Source: Bacteroidota bacterium (GTDB lineage: Bacteria > Bacteroidota > Bacteroidia > Flavobacteriales > Flavobacteriaceae). From it: a stretch of DNA of 23,557 nt. Below, piece by piece: positions 15,206 to 23,557 of this stretch. Under the pieces are notes generated by a model. That model was not told the DNA's origin. It saw only the letters and a program-made list of their open reading frames with translations, and made no database searches. The translations under genes and the position numbers were made by a program. Numbering within the stretch: position 1 is the stretch's first letter; each line of letters starts with the position of its first letter. The stretch covers positions 1-23,557 of the forward strand of contig SMXJ01000155.1 of the NCBI GenBank assembly GCA_004356305.1, written 5' to 3'.

Positions 15206-17146
15206 ATGAGCGAAGAACAGCAAAAAGACAGTTACAGTGCCGATAGTATTCAGGCGTTAGAAGGGATGGAGCATGTGCGCAAGCGACCATCGATGTATGT
15301 TGGAGATGTTGGACCGCGTGGATTGCATCATTTAGTGCATGAAGTCGTAGATAATTCCATAGATGAAGCTATGGCCGGTTACTGCGATACTATTGAAGTC
15401 TGGATCAATGAAGATAATTCTATTAGTGTAAAGGATAATGGTCGTGGAATTCCTGTAGATATGCATAAGAAAGAGGGTGTTTCTGCACTGGAAGTGGTGA
15501 TGACCAAGATCGGTGCCGGAGGTAAATTCGATAAAGATTCGTATAAAGTATCGGGTGGTTTACACGGTGTTGGGGTTTCGGTAGTTTGTGCACTTTCAGA
15601 AAAATTAAAGGCGACGGTATATCGTGAAGGTAAAATTTGGGAGCAGGAATATGAGCGCGGTCAAAGTATGTACCCTGTGAAGTCGGTGGGCGAAACAGAT
15701 GAGCGTGGTACACTAGTGACCTTTAAGCCGGATTCAGAAATATTCAATATAACACTGGAATATAACTACGATACTTTGGCTAGCCGGCTTCGCGAACTGT
15801 CCTATTTGAATAAAGGAATATCAATTTACTTTACGGATAAGCGTCAGAAAGATGAAAATGGAGAATTTGTTAGAGAAAAATTTTATAGCGACGAAGGATT
15901 AAAGGAGTTCATCCGTTTTCTCGACGAGAACCGTGAACCGATTATTTCAGGCGTGATCGCAATGGAAGGGGAGAAGAATGGTGTTCCGGTTGAAGTTGCC
16001 ATGATATACAATACCTCTTACAATGAAAATTTACATTCTTATGTAAACAATATAAATACCCATGAAGGCGGAACCCATCTAAGTGGATTTAGAAGAGGCC
16101 TAACCAGTACCTTGAAGAAATATGCCGATGCTTCCGGTATGCTCGACAAGCTCAAGTTTGATATATCCGGGGACGATTTTCGTGAAGGGTTGACAGCAAT
16201 TATTTCCGTAAAAGTAGCCGAGCCGCAATTTGAAGGACAGACGAAAACCAAATTAGGGAACCGTGATGTGACTTCAGCCGTTAGTCAGGCTGTTTCTGAA
16301 ATGCTTGAAAACTATCTCGAGGAGCACCCCAGCGATGCCAAGATCATCGTTCAGAAAGTGATATTGGCTGCCCAGGCACGTCATGCTGCACGTAAGGCAC
16401 GTGAGATGGTGCAACGTAAAACCATTATGAGTGGTGGAGGATTGCCGGGAAAATTGAGTGACTGTTCAGATCAAGACCCGGAAAAATGCGAAGTGTTTCT
16501 TGTTGAGGGTGATTCGGCTGGTGGAACGGCTAAACAAGGTCGTGATCGTAAATTTCAGGCAATATTACCTCTTCGTGGTAAGATTTTGAACGTTGAGAAA
16601 GCCATGCAACACAAGGTTTTTGAAAATGAGGAAATAAGAAATATCTTCACCGCATTGGGTGTAACCATTGGTACCGAAGAAGACAGCAAGGCACTGAATC
16701 TTGAAAAATTACGCTACCACAAAGTCATAATTATGTGTGATGCGGATGTGGATGGGAGTCACATTTCCACATTGATATTAACGTTCTTTTTCCGTTATAT
16801 GAAGGATCTGGTCGAAGCAGGACATGTTTATATTGCAACTCCGCCTCTTTACCTGATAAAGAAAGGTGCTAAAAAGGAGTATGCATGGGATGATGACCAA
16901 CGGGATATGATCATTAAAAAATTTGGTGGATCGGCGAGCATCCAACGCTACAAAGGACTTGGGGAGATGAACGCGGAGCAATTATGGGAGACCACAATGA
17001 ACCCTGAATTTAGAACTTTGCGTCGGGTAATGATCGATAATGGAGCCGAGGCAGATCGCATATTCTCGATGTTAATGGGGGATGAAGTACCACCACGTCG
17101 TGAATTTATTGAAAAGAACGCCGTATATGCGAATATCGATGCGTAA
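15206..17146 (+). CDS. gyrB: DNA gyrase subunit B
   Basis: This 646-aa protein is the ATPase subunit of DNA gyrase, which introduces negative supercoils. The GHKL ATPase domain shows HEVVDNSIDEAMAGY (45-59), DNGRGIPVD (77-85) and GGLHGVGVSVVCALS (117-131). The transducer domain follows at about 220-400. The TOPRIM domain has EGDSAGGTAKQGRDRKFQ with catalytic Glu434, and the acidic CDADVDGSH (511-519). The tail has QRYKGLGEMNAEQLW and NPEFRTLRRV. It is the short form, without the about 165-residue insert of enterobacterial GyrB. GyrB rather than ParE is supported by the overall sequence and by ILPLRGKILNVEKA, though the two are close relatives. It is followed by a hairpin and then mdh, which has its own promoter element. 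Confidence 0.97.
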   Translation: MSEEQQKDSYSADSIQALEGMEHVRKRPSMYVGDVGPRGLHHLVHEVVDNSIDEAMAGYCDTIEVWINEDNSISVKDNGRGIPVDMHKKEGVSALEVVMTKIGAGGKFDKDSYKVSGGLHGVGVSVVCALSEKLKATVYREGKIWEQEYERGQSMYPVKSVGETDERGTLVTFKPDSEIFNITLEYNYDTLASRLRELSYLNKGISIYFTDKRQKDENGEFVREKFYSDEGLKEFIRFLDENREPIISGVIAMEGEKNGVPVEVAMIYNTSYNENLHSYVNNINTHEGGTHLSGFRRGLTSTLKKYADASGMLDKLKFDISGDDFREGLTAIISVKVAEPQFEGQTKTKLGNRDVTSAVSQAVSEMLENYLEEHPSDAKIIVQKVILAAQARHAARKAREMVQRKTIMSGGGLPGKLSDCSDQDPEKCEVFLVEGDSAGGTAKQGRDRKFQAILPLRGKILNVEKAMQHKVFENEEIRNIFTALGVTIGTEEDSKALNLEKLRYHKVIIMCDADVDGSHISTLILTFFFRYMKDLVEAGHVYIATPPLYLIKKGAKKEYAWDDDQRDMIIKKFGGSASIQRYKGLGEMNAEQLWETTMNPEFRTLRRVMIDNGAEADRIFSMLMGDEVPPRREFIEKNAVYANIDA

Positions 17147-17164
17147 ATAAAACGAAAATGTACG

Positions 17165-17198
17165 AAAAGCCCATTTCATTTCTTCGGAATGGGCTTTA
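17165..17198 (+). terminator. Hairpin terminator after gyrB
   Basis: AAAGCCCATT (17166-17175) pairs perfectly with AATGGGCTTT (17188-17197), 19 nt after the gyrB stop codon. The following U-tract is short and interrupted, so termination may be partial. Confidence 0.65.
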
Positions 17199-17242
17199 TC
17201 ATGTTTAATCCCGGGTAATGCGAAAATTCAGGGAGATAATCG

Positions 17243-17250
17243 TACTTTTG
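17243..17250 (+). promoter_or_regulatory. mdh promoter -7 element
   Basis: TACTTTTG is an exact TAnnTTTG match, 55 nt before the mdh ATG; no clear TTG lies at the usual upstream distance. The leader carries a small CTACC/GGTAG hairpin (about 17258-17275). Confidence 0.5.
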
Positions 17251-17305
17251 CAGCCGTCTACCGAAGAGGAGGTAGCGCTCTAAATAATCACACAAAATTC
17301 CGAAT

Positions 17306-18232
17306 ATGAAAGTTACAGTAGTAGGAGCAGGTGCCGTAGGTGCAAGTTGTGCCGAGTACATTGCCATTAAAAACTTTGCCAGCGAAGTAGTTTTATTAGA
17401 CATTAAAGAAGGCTACGCCGAAGGGAAAGCAATGGACCTCATGCAAACCTCTTCCTTGAATGGTTTTGACACCAAGATAACGGGTACCACAGGTGATTAT
17501 TCCAAGACTGCCGGAAGCGATATTTGTGTTATTACATCGGGAATTCCACGTAAACCGGGGATGACACGCGAAGAGTTAATCGGTATCAATGCCGGTATTG
17601 TAAAAAGTGTTTCTTCAAGCTTGATCGAGCATTCTCCTGATACGATCCTTGTGGTGGTGAGCAACCCAATGGACACTATGACCTACCTCGTTCATAAAAC
17701 TATCGCTTTGCCTAAGCATAGGATTATTGGTATGGGTGGGGCGTTAGACAGTGCACGTTTCAAATACCGTTTGGCCGAAGCTCTGGGCGCACCTATCAGC
17801 GATGTCGACGGAATGGTAATTGGAGGCCATAGCGATAAAGGAATGGTTCCATTAACTCGTTTGGCTACAAGGAACAGTGTTCCGGTTACTCAACTTATGA
17901 GTGAAGAAAGATTGGCCCGGGTAAAAGAAGATACTAAGGTAGGAGGGGCTACGCTTACAAAATTATTGGGTACTTCGGCATGGTATGCTCCGGGAGCTGC
18001 CGTTTCAGGCTTGGTGCAAGCCATTGCGTGTGATCAAAAGAAATTATTCCCTTGTTCAATATTATTAGAAGGCGAATATGGATTGAACGACCTTTGTATT
18101 GGGGTACCGGTAATTTTAGGCCGAAACGGGATCGAAGAAATAGTATCCATCGAATTGAACGATGACGAAAAAGCACATATGCAAGAAAGTGCTGCAGGTG
18201 TGAGCAAAACTAACGGATTGCTGGAATTATGA
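17306..18232 (+). CDS. mdh: Malate dehydrogenase (NAD-dependent, LDH-like type)
   Basis: This 308-aa TCA-cycle enzyme interconverts malate and oxaloacetate. The NAD-binding motif is GAGAVG (7-12), with Asp32 at the end of the second strand favouring NAD over NADP. Substrate-binding arginines are Arg82 and Arg88 in IPRKPGMTREEL and Arg151; Asn120 is in SNPMDTMT; the catalytic His175 is in GGHSDKGMVPL. Arg82 in place of Gln at the specificity loop is what separates malate from lactate dehydrogenase. The length is typical of the tetrameric LDH-like class found in Bacteroidota. It stands between gyrB and secDF with its own -7 element and terminator, so it is probably monocistronic. Confidence 0.97.
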   Translation: MKVTVVGAGAVGASCAEYIAIKNFASEVVLLDIKEGYAEGKAMDLMQTSSLNGFDTKITGTTGDYSKTAGSDICVITSGIPRKPGMTREELIGINAGIVKSVSSSLIEHSPDTILVVVSNPMDTMTYLVHKTIALPKHRIIGMGGALDSARFKYRLAEALGAPISDVDGMVIGGHSDKGMVPLTRLATRNSVPVTQLMSEERLARVKEDTKVGGATLTKLLGTSAWYAPGAAVSGLVQAIACDQKKLFPCSILLEGEYGLNDLCIGVPVILGRNGIEEIVSIELNDDEKAHMQESAAGVSKTNGLLEL

Positions 18233-18253
18233 TCAGAAACCTGGAAGGATTTC

Positions 18254-18287
18254 AAAAGAGTCGCTTTATAAGTGGCTTTTGTTTTTT
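18254..18287 (+). terminator. Probable intrinsic terminator after mdh
   Basis: AAAAG/CTTTT outer pairs and CGCTT/AAGTG inner pairs form an imperfect hairpin 21 nt after the mdh stop codon, followed by G and six T. The rest of the spacer up to the secDF promoter shows nothing recognisable. Confidence 0.6.
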
Positions 18288-18433
18288 CGGGATGGGAATT
18301 TAATGAGTGCAGAATATGACATAAGAAATTCTGAAGAAACCAATGGGTCCTGCTAAGATATCAAAATAGGTTGTTCATAAAATTGAAGGTTGTTTTTTGA
18401 GACCATTAGGCCCATTATTTCGAATGAAAATAA

Positions 18434-18464
18434 TTGCCATTTCCTATTTGAAAAGCTATATTTG
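18434..18464 (+). promoter_or_regulatory. Bacteroidota-type promoter for secDF
   Basis: TTG (18434-18436) is followed after 20 nt by TATATTTG (18457-18464), an exact -7 match. It would give a leader of about 25 nt before the ATG at 18497. Confidence 0.7.
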
Positions 18465-18496
18465 CACGTTTTAAAAATTATCTTAACACCCATAGA

Positions 18497-21400
18497 ATGC
18501 AAAACAAAGGACTAATTACCGCATTTGCACTACTTTTTGGCTTGGTGAGTTTGTACCAACTGTCATTTACATTTATTGCCAGCAACATAGAAAAAGATGC
18601 CAAGGAATATGCAAAGAGTAAGTACGCAGATACCCAGCCAAAGGAAAGAGCACAAGCCGAGGCGGAATATCTGGATTCTGTAGCAACCATACCTAAATTT
18701 TTAGGAATCGACTATAAAACGGCCAAGGAAAAAGAGCTAAAACGAGGGTTGGATCTTAAAGGAGGAATCAATGTAATTTTGCAAGTTTCTGTCAAGGATA
18801 TTTTAAGTGGTTTGGCCAATGAAAGTAAGGATGGAGCATTTACACAGGCATTGAAAGGTGCGGACGAACTTCAGAAAAGTGCTCAGGAAACTTATCTGGA
18901 GTCATTCTTTAATGCCTTCGAAGCACTTCCCGGAGAGAATAGGCTGGCGTCTCCCGATATATTTTTCAACAAAAGCCTGGAAGGACAGATTGAAAGTAAC
19001 TTCACCAATAAGCAGGTAAAGGATGTACTCGAAAGAAAGATCGACGAGGCTATCGAGTCTGCTTTCGAAGTATTGCGAAAGCGTATCGATAAGTTCGGTG
19101 TCGCACAACCCAACCTTCAGCGATTAGGGAATTCCGGTAGAATATTAGTTGAATTACCCGGAGCGAGAGATATAGAGCGTGTGACAAAGTTGGTACAACA
19201 AACAGCACTCCTGGAATTTTGGGATGTTATCAAAACAGAAGATATCGTACCGTTTATTCTGGCGGCAGACCAGAAAATAAGTGAGATCATTACGCCTAAG
19301 AAAGAAGAAGCCGACAGCGAAACTGTAACAGATAGTACCGAAGCTGAAACCGATGCCATTGCTGAGCTTTTGGGAGGCGACGAAGTTGAAGATGAGGCAG
19401 ATCTACTAACCAACAACCCTATTACTTCATTGGCGGTGATCGAAAGAGCTGGCAATCCCGGTATTTTTACCTTTAAGTTAAAAGATACGGCCGTTATTAA
19501 TGGTTATTTACGCATGCCTGAAGTGCGTGCACTGTTATCCAATGACCAGCGTTATGCAAAATTTGTATGGGGTCGGCCTGAATTCAATGAAGTTCTTGGG
19601 GAGGAAATAACAGGACTCTACGCTCTAAAAGGAAACCGTGATGACAAGGCACCTTTGAGTGGCGGTGTTATTACAGATGCGCAACAGTCGTATACACCTT
19701 CTGGTGAAGTTTCGGTAACCATGCAAATGGATGGTACCGGAGCAAAGATCTGGGAAGATATGACCGAATATGCCTATGGTAACCAAAGTCAGATCGCCGT
19801 GGTACTCGATGATATTGTTTATTCTGCTCCCGGAGTGACTACCGGAAAGATAACTGGTGGTCGTAGCGAGATCTCCGGCGACTTCTCTATTACAGAAGGA
19901 CAGGATCTAGCGAATGTACTTCGCGCGGGTAAACTACCGGCCTCTGCAGACATCATACAGGCTGAAGTGGTAGGCCCTACCTTGGGTCAAGAAGCTATTA
20001 GGAGTGGATTAATATCGTTTTTAATAGCATTCTCTATTGTATTAATTTGGATGGTTTTTTACTACGGAAGAGCAGGTGTCTTCGCCGATGTCGCCCTGGT
20101 AATAAACATTCTATTTATTCTTGGAATTCTATTATCGTTTGAGGCGGTGTTAACCTTGCCTGGAATTGCGGGTATAATACTGACCATCGGTATTTCGGTG
20201 GATGCCAACGTACTTATTTTTGAGCGTATCCGGGAAGAACTGGCCAAAGGTAAGACACAGAAAGATGCCGTTAAGGATGGATTTAATAATGCATTGTCAT
20301 CCATATTGGATGCAAACATTACAACGGGTCTAACCGGTCTTATACTTTTGATATTTGGAACCGGACCTATTAAAGGATTTGCGGTAACATTACTTGCTGG
20401 TATTTGTACTTCTTTATTTACAGCCATCTTTATCACAAGATTATTTATCGAGAACTATACTAAAAACGGAAAGTCTTTATCGTGTTCTACTCCAATTACA
20501 AAAAACCTTTTCAAGAATGTAAATATCAACTTCCTTAAAAAGCGCAGAGTAGCCTATGTGGTCTCTGGTCTGTTTATCGCGATCAGTTTAGGGTCATTAT
20601 TTACGGTCGGGTTAAATCAGGGAATAGACTTTGTAGGAGGTAGAACTTATACTGTTCGTTTTGACAGAGATGTGAATGCCATCGAGATCCAGCAAGATTT
20701 GATCGCGGTTTACGGAAGTGCGGAAGCCAAAACTTATGGTGGTGACAATCAATTAAAGATCACTACCAAGTACAAAGTAGATGAAACCGGTACCGATGTA
20801 GATCAGGAAATAGAGCGGATGTTATTCGACGGTTTAAAGCCGAACCTCCCGGCCGGTATGTCCTATGAAAGCTTTATCGCCGATGATGAGAGTAAAGTTG
20901 CCGGACGAATGGCATATTATAAAGTAAGTCCCACGATCGCGGATGATATCAAGAAATCATCTTTCTGGGCGGTGCTTGGCTCACTCGTGGTCGTTTTCCT
21001 ATACATATTAATGCGTTTCAGAAGATGGCAATTTAGTTTAGGTGCGGTAACTGCGGTATTCCATGATGTGTTAATTGTATTGGGTATCTTCTCGTTGACC
21101 TACAAGATAATGCCTTTTAATATGGAGATCGACCAATCATTCATCGCGGCCATCCTGACGGTTATCGGGTACTCGCTGAATGATACGGTGGTTGTGTTCG
21201 ACCGAATTCGTGAATTCTTTAATGAGCACGGAAGCTGGAGGATGAACAGGATCATCAATTCGGCATTGAACAGTACATTGAGCCGTACTTTAAATACTTC
21301 CCTCACCACCTTGATCGTATTGGTCACTATCTTTATTCTAGGCGCAGAGTCTATTCGTGGATTGATCTTTGCCTTGATTGTAGGGGTAATTGTAGGTACT

Positions 21401-21499
21401 TATTCATCCCTGTTTATAGCGACTCCGGTATTCTTCGATACCGTAAAGAAAAGAGGAATCGACTTAAGTGATAGTAAAGAGGAGGAAGAAGAGAATTGA
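18497..21499 (+). CDS. secDF: Fused protein translocase subunit SecDF
   Basis: This 1000-aa inner-membrane protein uses the proton gradient to aid late steps of Sec export. SecD half: first membrane segment (about 5-28), GLDLKGGINV (84-93), the large periplasmic P1 region, and a membrane bundle from about 503 to 650 carrying SVDANVLIFERIREE with Asp569. SecF half: membrane segment near 684-702, GIDFVGGRTY (about 705-714), and a second bundle from about 822 with FHDVLIVLGIF and YSLNDTVVVFDRIREF including Asp896. The two halves are joined in one frame, as is standard in Bacteroidota. An acidic low-complexity stretch at about 268-303 (KKEEADSETVTDS, GGDEVEDEADL) sits in the P1 region and is probably a flexible insert. 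It is flanked by its own promoter and terminator. Confidence 0.98.
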   Translation: MQNKGLITAFALLFGLVSLYQLSFTFIASNIEKDAKEYAKSKYADTQPKERAQAEAEYLDSVATIPKFLGIDYKTAKEKELKRGLDLKGGINVILQVSVKDILSGLANESKDGAFTQALKGADELQKSAQETYLESFFNAFEALPGENRLASPDIFFNKSLEGQIESNFTNKQVKDVLERKIDEAIESAFEVLRKRIDKFGVAQPNLQRLGNSGRILVELPGARDIERVTKLVQQTALLEFWDVIKTEDIVPFILAADQKISEIITPKKEEADSETVTDSTEAETDAIAELLGGDEVEDEADLLTNNPITSLAVIERAGNPGIFTFKLKDTAVINGYLRMPEVRALLSNDQRYAKFVWGRPEFNEVLGEEITGLYALKGNRDDKAPLSGGVITDAQQSYTPSGEVSVTMQMDGTGAKIWEDMTEYAYGNQSQIAVVLDDIVYSAPGVTTGKITGGRSEISGDFSITEGQDLANVLRAGKLPASADIIQAEVVGPTLGQEAIRSGLISFLIAFSIVLIWMVFYYGRAGVFADVALVINILFILGILLSFEAVLTLPGIAGIILTIGISVDANVLIFERIREELAKGKTQKDAVKDGFNNALSSILDANITTGLTGLILLIFGTGPIKGFAVTLLAGICTSLFTAIFITRLFIENYTKNGKSLSCSTPITKNLFKNVNINFLKKRRVAYVVSGLFIAISLGSLFTVGLNQGIDFVGGRTYTVRFDRDVNAIEIQQDLIAVYGSAEAKTYGGDNQLKITTKYKVDETGTDVDQEIERMLFDGLKPNLPAGMSYESFIADDESKVAGRMAYYKVSPTIADDIKKSSFWAVLGSLVVVFLYILMRFRRWQFSLGAVTAVFHDVLIVLGIFSLTYKIMPFNMEIDQSFIAAILTVIGYSLNDTVVVFDRIREFFNEHGSWRMNRIINSALNSTLSRTLNTSLTTLIVLVTIFILGAESIRGLIFALIVGVIVGTYSSLFIATPVFFDTVKKRGIDLSDSKEEEEEN

Positions 21500-21524
21500 T
21501 ATTTTTTATTCAAAAACAAATAGT

Positions 21525-21557
21525 AAAACCCGCTTTCAATCGAGAAGCGGGTTTTTT
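21525..21557. terminator. Strong, probably bidirectional terminator between secDF and the DUF192 gene
   Basis: AAAACCCGCTT (21525-21535) pairs perfectly with AAGCGGGTTTT (21545-21555), with a 9-nt loop and a T-run on the plus strand. It lies between convergent genes and starts 25 nt after the secDF stop. On the minus strand the U-run is limited to four paired bases, so it is stronger for secDF. Confidence 0.85.
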
Positions 21558-21561
21558 AATT

Positions 21562-22056
21562 TTATTCTGAAAATTTACTGAATTCGATCAGATCACCTGC
21601 TTCCAATCCCCATTGGTCACTTAGCCCTGCGTTTATTTCCAGCACGTATTTGGCCGGTGCCTCTGAAGCAAGTGAAGATTTATCAAACGGTTTAGCGTTT
21701 TTCTGAATACTCACAATTTCATGGTCCGAGTTAACGAAGATAATATCCAGGGCAAATTCAGTATTCTTCATATAGAATGATCGCCTTATTTCATTCTCAA
21801 AAACAAAGAGCATTCCGCGGTCGTTTTGCATGGATCTGCGATACATCAACCCTGTTTGGGTTTCGTATTCAGTATTGGCGAACTCGATATCAAGAATTGC
21901 AACGATAGAATCGTTGGTGGCTTTCTTCAAAGTCAATTCTCCTTCTTTAGTAAAGCTCACTTCTTTGGTAAGACTTTTGTTTTCTGATGTTTCCTTGCAG
22001 CTATACGATTGTAACATCATACTTAACAATACGGCTGCGATCCATCTTTTACGCAT
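21562..22056 (-). CDS. DUF192 family lipoprotein
   Basis: This 164-aa protein has a lipoprotein signal peptide ending in QSYSC, so Cys20 is the likely lipidation site. The DUF192 domain fills residues about 40-162: ETQTGLMYRRSM (65-76), GMLFVFENE (81-89), SFYMKNTEFALDIIFVN (93-109) and KYVLEINAG. DUF192 proteins form a small beta-barrel-like fold of unknown function and are usually exported. Its start overlaps the end of lgt by 8 nt, so translation is probably coupled to the enzyme that would lipidate it. This is the last gene before the bidirectional terminator. A lipid-anchored version is common in Bacteroidota. Confidence 0.93.
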   Translation of the reverse strand: MRKRWIAAVLLSMMLQSYSCKETSENKSLTKEVSFTKEGELTLKKATNDSIVAILDIEFANTEYETQTGLMYRRSMQNDRGMLFVFENEIRRSFYMKNTEFALDIIFVNSDHEIVSIQKNAKPFDKSSLASEAPAKYVLEINAGLSDQWGLEAGDLIEFSKFSE

Positions 22057-22885
22057 GTTGTGTTATTTTATTTTTCGTAGATCTCATCATAAAATAAACT
22101 CCCGCTACAATAAACGGAATACTTAACCATTGTCCGGTAGAGAGGGTGTCACCTAGAATATCTTCGAAGCCACCCTGGCTCTTTTTAAAGAATTCGACAA
22201 TAAATCGAACGCTCCAAAGCAACACCAGGAACAATCCGAACAGATAACCCAATTGCATCCTTTTTTCAGTTTTCCGGTAAACAAACCAGAGAATGAGGAA
22301 CACAAATACATAACCGATGGCTTCGTACAATTGGGCCGGATGGCGGGGAAAATCTTCCCCTAATTTCTTAAAAACCACACCAAAATCACTATTGGTAGGC
22401 TTACCGATGATCTCGGAATTCATAAAATTTCCTATCCTTACAAATATAGTACCCAATGCCACCGGAATTACGACTCTATCAAATATCCATAGGATATGTC
22501 TTTTAAGTACTTTTTTGTTATAGATGAACATAGCAATGATCACTCCTATAGCTGCACCATGGCTAGCCAGTCCTCTAAATCCCGTGAATTTAAATTCGGG
22601 TACGGTTTCTATGGGCAATAAAACAGCTAGCGGATCTTGAGTTATTAATTCAGACTGGTAGAAAATTACGTGGCCCAAACGGGCACCCACCAGAATAGCG
22701 ATCACCATATAGATAAATAAACTGTCCAATTTAGCAAGCGACTCACCTTCTCTTTTGTAAATACTTTTTATTATAAACCACCCGGTAACAAATGCGATCA
22801 CAAACATGAGACTGTAGAATTGTAAGGTGAAAAATCCTAGGTCGAGCCCTTCAGCAGGATTCCAAGTAAAGCTTAAAAAGTGCAT
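22049..22885 (-). CDS. lgt: Prolipoprotein diacylglyceryl transferase Lgt
   Basis: This 278-aa multi-pass inner-membrane enzyme transfers diacylglycerol from phosphatidylglycerol to the lipobox Cys of prolipoproteins, the first step of lipoprotein maturation. Family landmarks are LQFYSLMFV near the N-terminus, GARLGHVIFY (67-76), GLASHGAAIG with His109, and the Lgt signature RIGNFMNSEIIG with Arg150 and Asn153. They continue with RHPAQLYEAIGY (181-192) and a final membrane segment. About seven membrane segments are apparent and the length is normal. The gene follows yidD by 53 nt and overlaps the DUF192 lipoprotein gene. A TATATTTA motif in the short gap (about 22909-22916, minus strand) could be a weak internal promoter. 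Confidence 0.98.
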   Translation of the reverse strand: MHFLSFTWNPAEGLDLGFFTLQFYSLMFVIAFVTGWFIIKSIYKREGESLAKLDSLFIYMVIAILVGARLGHVIFYQSELITQDPLAVLLPIETVPEFKFTGFRGLASHGAAIGVIIAMFIYNKKVLKRHILWIFDRVVIPVALGTIFVRIGNFMNSEIIGKPTNSDFGVVFKKLGEDFPRHPAQLYEAIGYVFVFLILWFVYRKTEKRMQLGYLFGLFLVLLWSVRFIVEFFKKSQGGFEDILGDTLSTGQWLSIPFIVAGVYFMMRSTKNKITQHA

Positions 22886-22938
22886 AGTTTATCTGTAATA
22901 ATGAGAAGTAAATATAGAAAAGGTAATATGATTAAATG

Positions 22939-23220
22939 TTAATTATTTCTTTTCTTTTTAGGCTCCTTTGATGAATTTTTGGAAGCTTTTAGATCGGTAG
23001 AAGGTACCGGGTCATATCCGTTTCCACCCCATGGATGACAATTCGAAATACGCTTTATCGCCAATTTGCTCCCTTTCCACAGGCCGTGTGTTTGCAGGGC
23101 TTCAATGCTGTAGTGTGAGCATGTAGGTTGGTAGCGACACGTTGAAGGAAAAATGGGGGAGATGATCTTCTGGTAGATCCTGATAAGAAAAATAAAGGGG
23201 TAGCTGACAATTTTTTTCAT
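22939..23220 (-). CDS. yidD: Membrane protein insertion efficiency factor YidD
   Basis: This 93-aa protein is a small membrane-associated factor that assists YidC-dependent insertion. The family pattern is complete: YQKIISPIFPSTCRYQPTCS (16-35) with Cys28 and Cys34, HYSIEALQTHGLWKGSKLA (36-54), and the C-terminal signature ISNCHPWGGNGYDPVP (58-73) with Cys61. An amphipathic N-terminal helix (1-22) probably binds the inner face of the membrane. The tail after residue 75 is Lys/Ser-rich and variable. It lies 36 nt after cysS and 53 nt before lgt, all on the same strand, suggesting a cysS-yidD-lgt-DUF192 unit. Here yidD is not beside rnpA, yidC or rpmH, which is usual for Bacteroidota. Confidence 0.97.
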   Translation of the reverse strand: MKKIVSYPFIFLIRIYQKIISPIFPSTCRYQPTCSHYSIEALQTHGLWKGSKLAIKRISNCHPWGGNGYDPVPSTDLKASKNSSKEPKKKRNN

Positions 23221-23256
23221 TTAAGAAATATGAGAATTTGATTCAAGTCCTTTTTT

Positions 23257-23557
23257 CTAGGATAATGAATAAGTCGTTCCATCCTTGCCATCCTTAAGCT
23301 GAATACCAATTTCCAGTAACTGGTCCCGTATTTTATCGCTGGTAGCGAAATCCTTATCTGCCCGTGCCTTATTTCGCAATTCAATCAGTAGATCGATGGC
23401 CCCGGCTAGTTGGTTATTGTCTTCTTCTCCTTCGGAAGAATGATCCACCAATCCTAAAACTTCAAACAAAAAGTCATGCATGGTCTTCTTCAATACTTCA
23501 AGATCATTTTTTGATATTGAAGCTTCACCTTCCTTCAGCGCGCTTATATACTTTACA
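23257..23557 (-). CDS. cysS: Cysteinyl-tRNA synthetase, C-terminal end (5' part outside the window)
   Basis: The frame is open from the right edge to the stop at 23257, so about 99 C-terminal residues are visible. An internal TTG at 23493 is not the real start, because coding continues upstream (VKYISALKEGEASISKNDLE). The diagnostic part is the anticodon-binding tail, RNKARADKDFATSDKIRDQL followed by LEIGIQLKDGKDGTTYSL, which is a near-universal CysRS C-terminal signature. The preceding helices (DFLFEVLGL, AIDLLIELR) fit the DALR-type helical domain. The catalytic domain with its HIGH and KMSKS motifs lies outside the window. The gene charges tRNA-Cys and heads the yidD-lgt-DUF192 run. Confidence 0.93.
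   Translation of the reverse strand, partial: VKYISALKEGEASISKNDLEVLKKTMHDFLFEVLGLVDHSSEGEEDNNQLAGAIDLLIELRNKARADKDFATSDKIRDQLLEIGIQLKDGKDGTTYSLS

Noticed and set aside
23257..23493. 78-residue stand-alone small protein
   Set aside because: The frame continues upstream to the window edge and the sequence is the C-terminus of cysteinyl-tRNA synthetase.

Overview
The window looks like an ordinary chromosomal stretch from a member of the Bacteroidota, most likely a marine-type Flavobacteriaceae. The evidence is the family mix (ECF sigma/FecR/STN-type TonB receptor cassette, fused SecDF, DUF2911, Flavobacterium-style QueE and 646-aa GyrB), low-to-moderate GC, few Shine-Dalgarno sites, and several exact matches to the Bacteroidota -7 promoter element TAnnTTTG. 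No tRNA, rRNA, CRISPR array, transposase or phage gene was seen, and no gene-free stretch exceeds 300 bases.

Layout. Bases 1-1810 (minus) carry a cell-surface signalling cassette: ECF sigma factor, FecR anti-sigma factor, and the start of an STN-domain TonB-dependent receptor that runs off the left edge. Divergent from it (1920-3326, plus) is a large, internally duplicated lipoprotein of unknown function. Bases 3438-5636 (minus) hold a secreted M28 peptidase, a region with a long inverted repeat and a possible 32-residue ORF, and an AHSA1/SRPBCC protein. Bases 5869-8122 (plus) hold ffh and folD. Bases 8162-11234 (minus) form a tight three-gene unit: AprA-related methyltransferase, VOC-family protein and AI-2E/PerM-type membrane protein, separated by 6 and 1 nt. 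Bases 11373-13545 (minus) hold a HerA-like ATPase and a small lipoprotein. queE (plus) is divergent from that pair. A DUF2911 protein lies at 14365-14910 (minus). Bases 15206-21499 (plus) hold gyrB, mdh and secDF, each with its own -7 element and a downstream hairpin. Bases 21562-23557 (minus) hold the end of cysS, then yidD, lgt and a DUF192 lipoprotein.

How the genes work together. Much of the window is envelope biogenesis and housekeeping: SRP targeting (Ffh), translocation (SecDF), insertion (YidD), lipoprotein lipidation (Lgt) and several lipoproteins that would need Lgt. The accessory parts are the sigma/FecR/receptor cassette with its divergent lipoprotein, and the methyltransferase/VOC/PerM unit. 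I found no clearly new multi-gene system. The most unusual items are the doubly duplicated lipoprotein, the methyltransferase operon, the inverted-repeat region at 4962-5041, and the 32-residue ORF lying in frame behind the AHSA1 gene.
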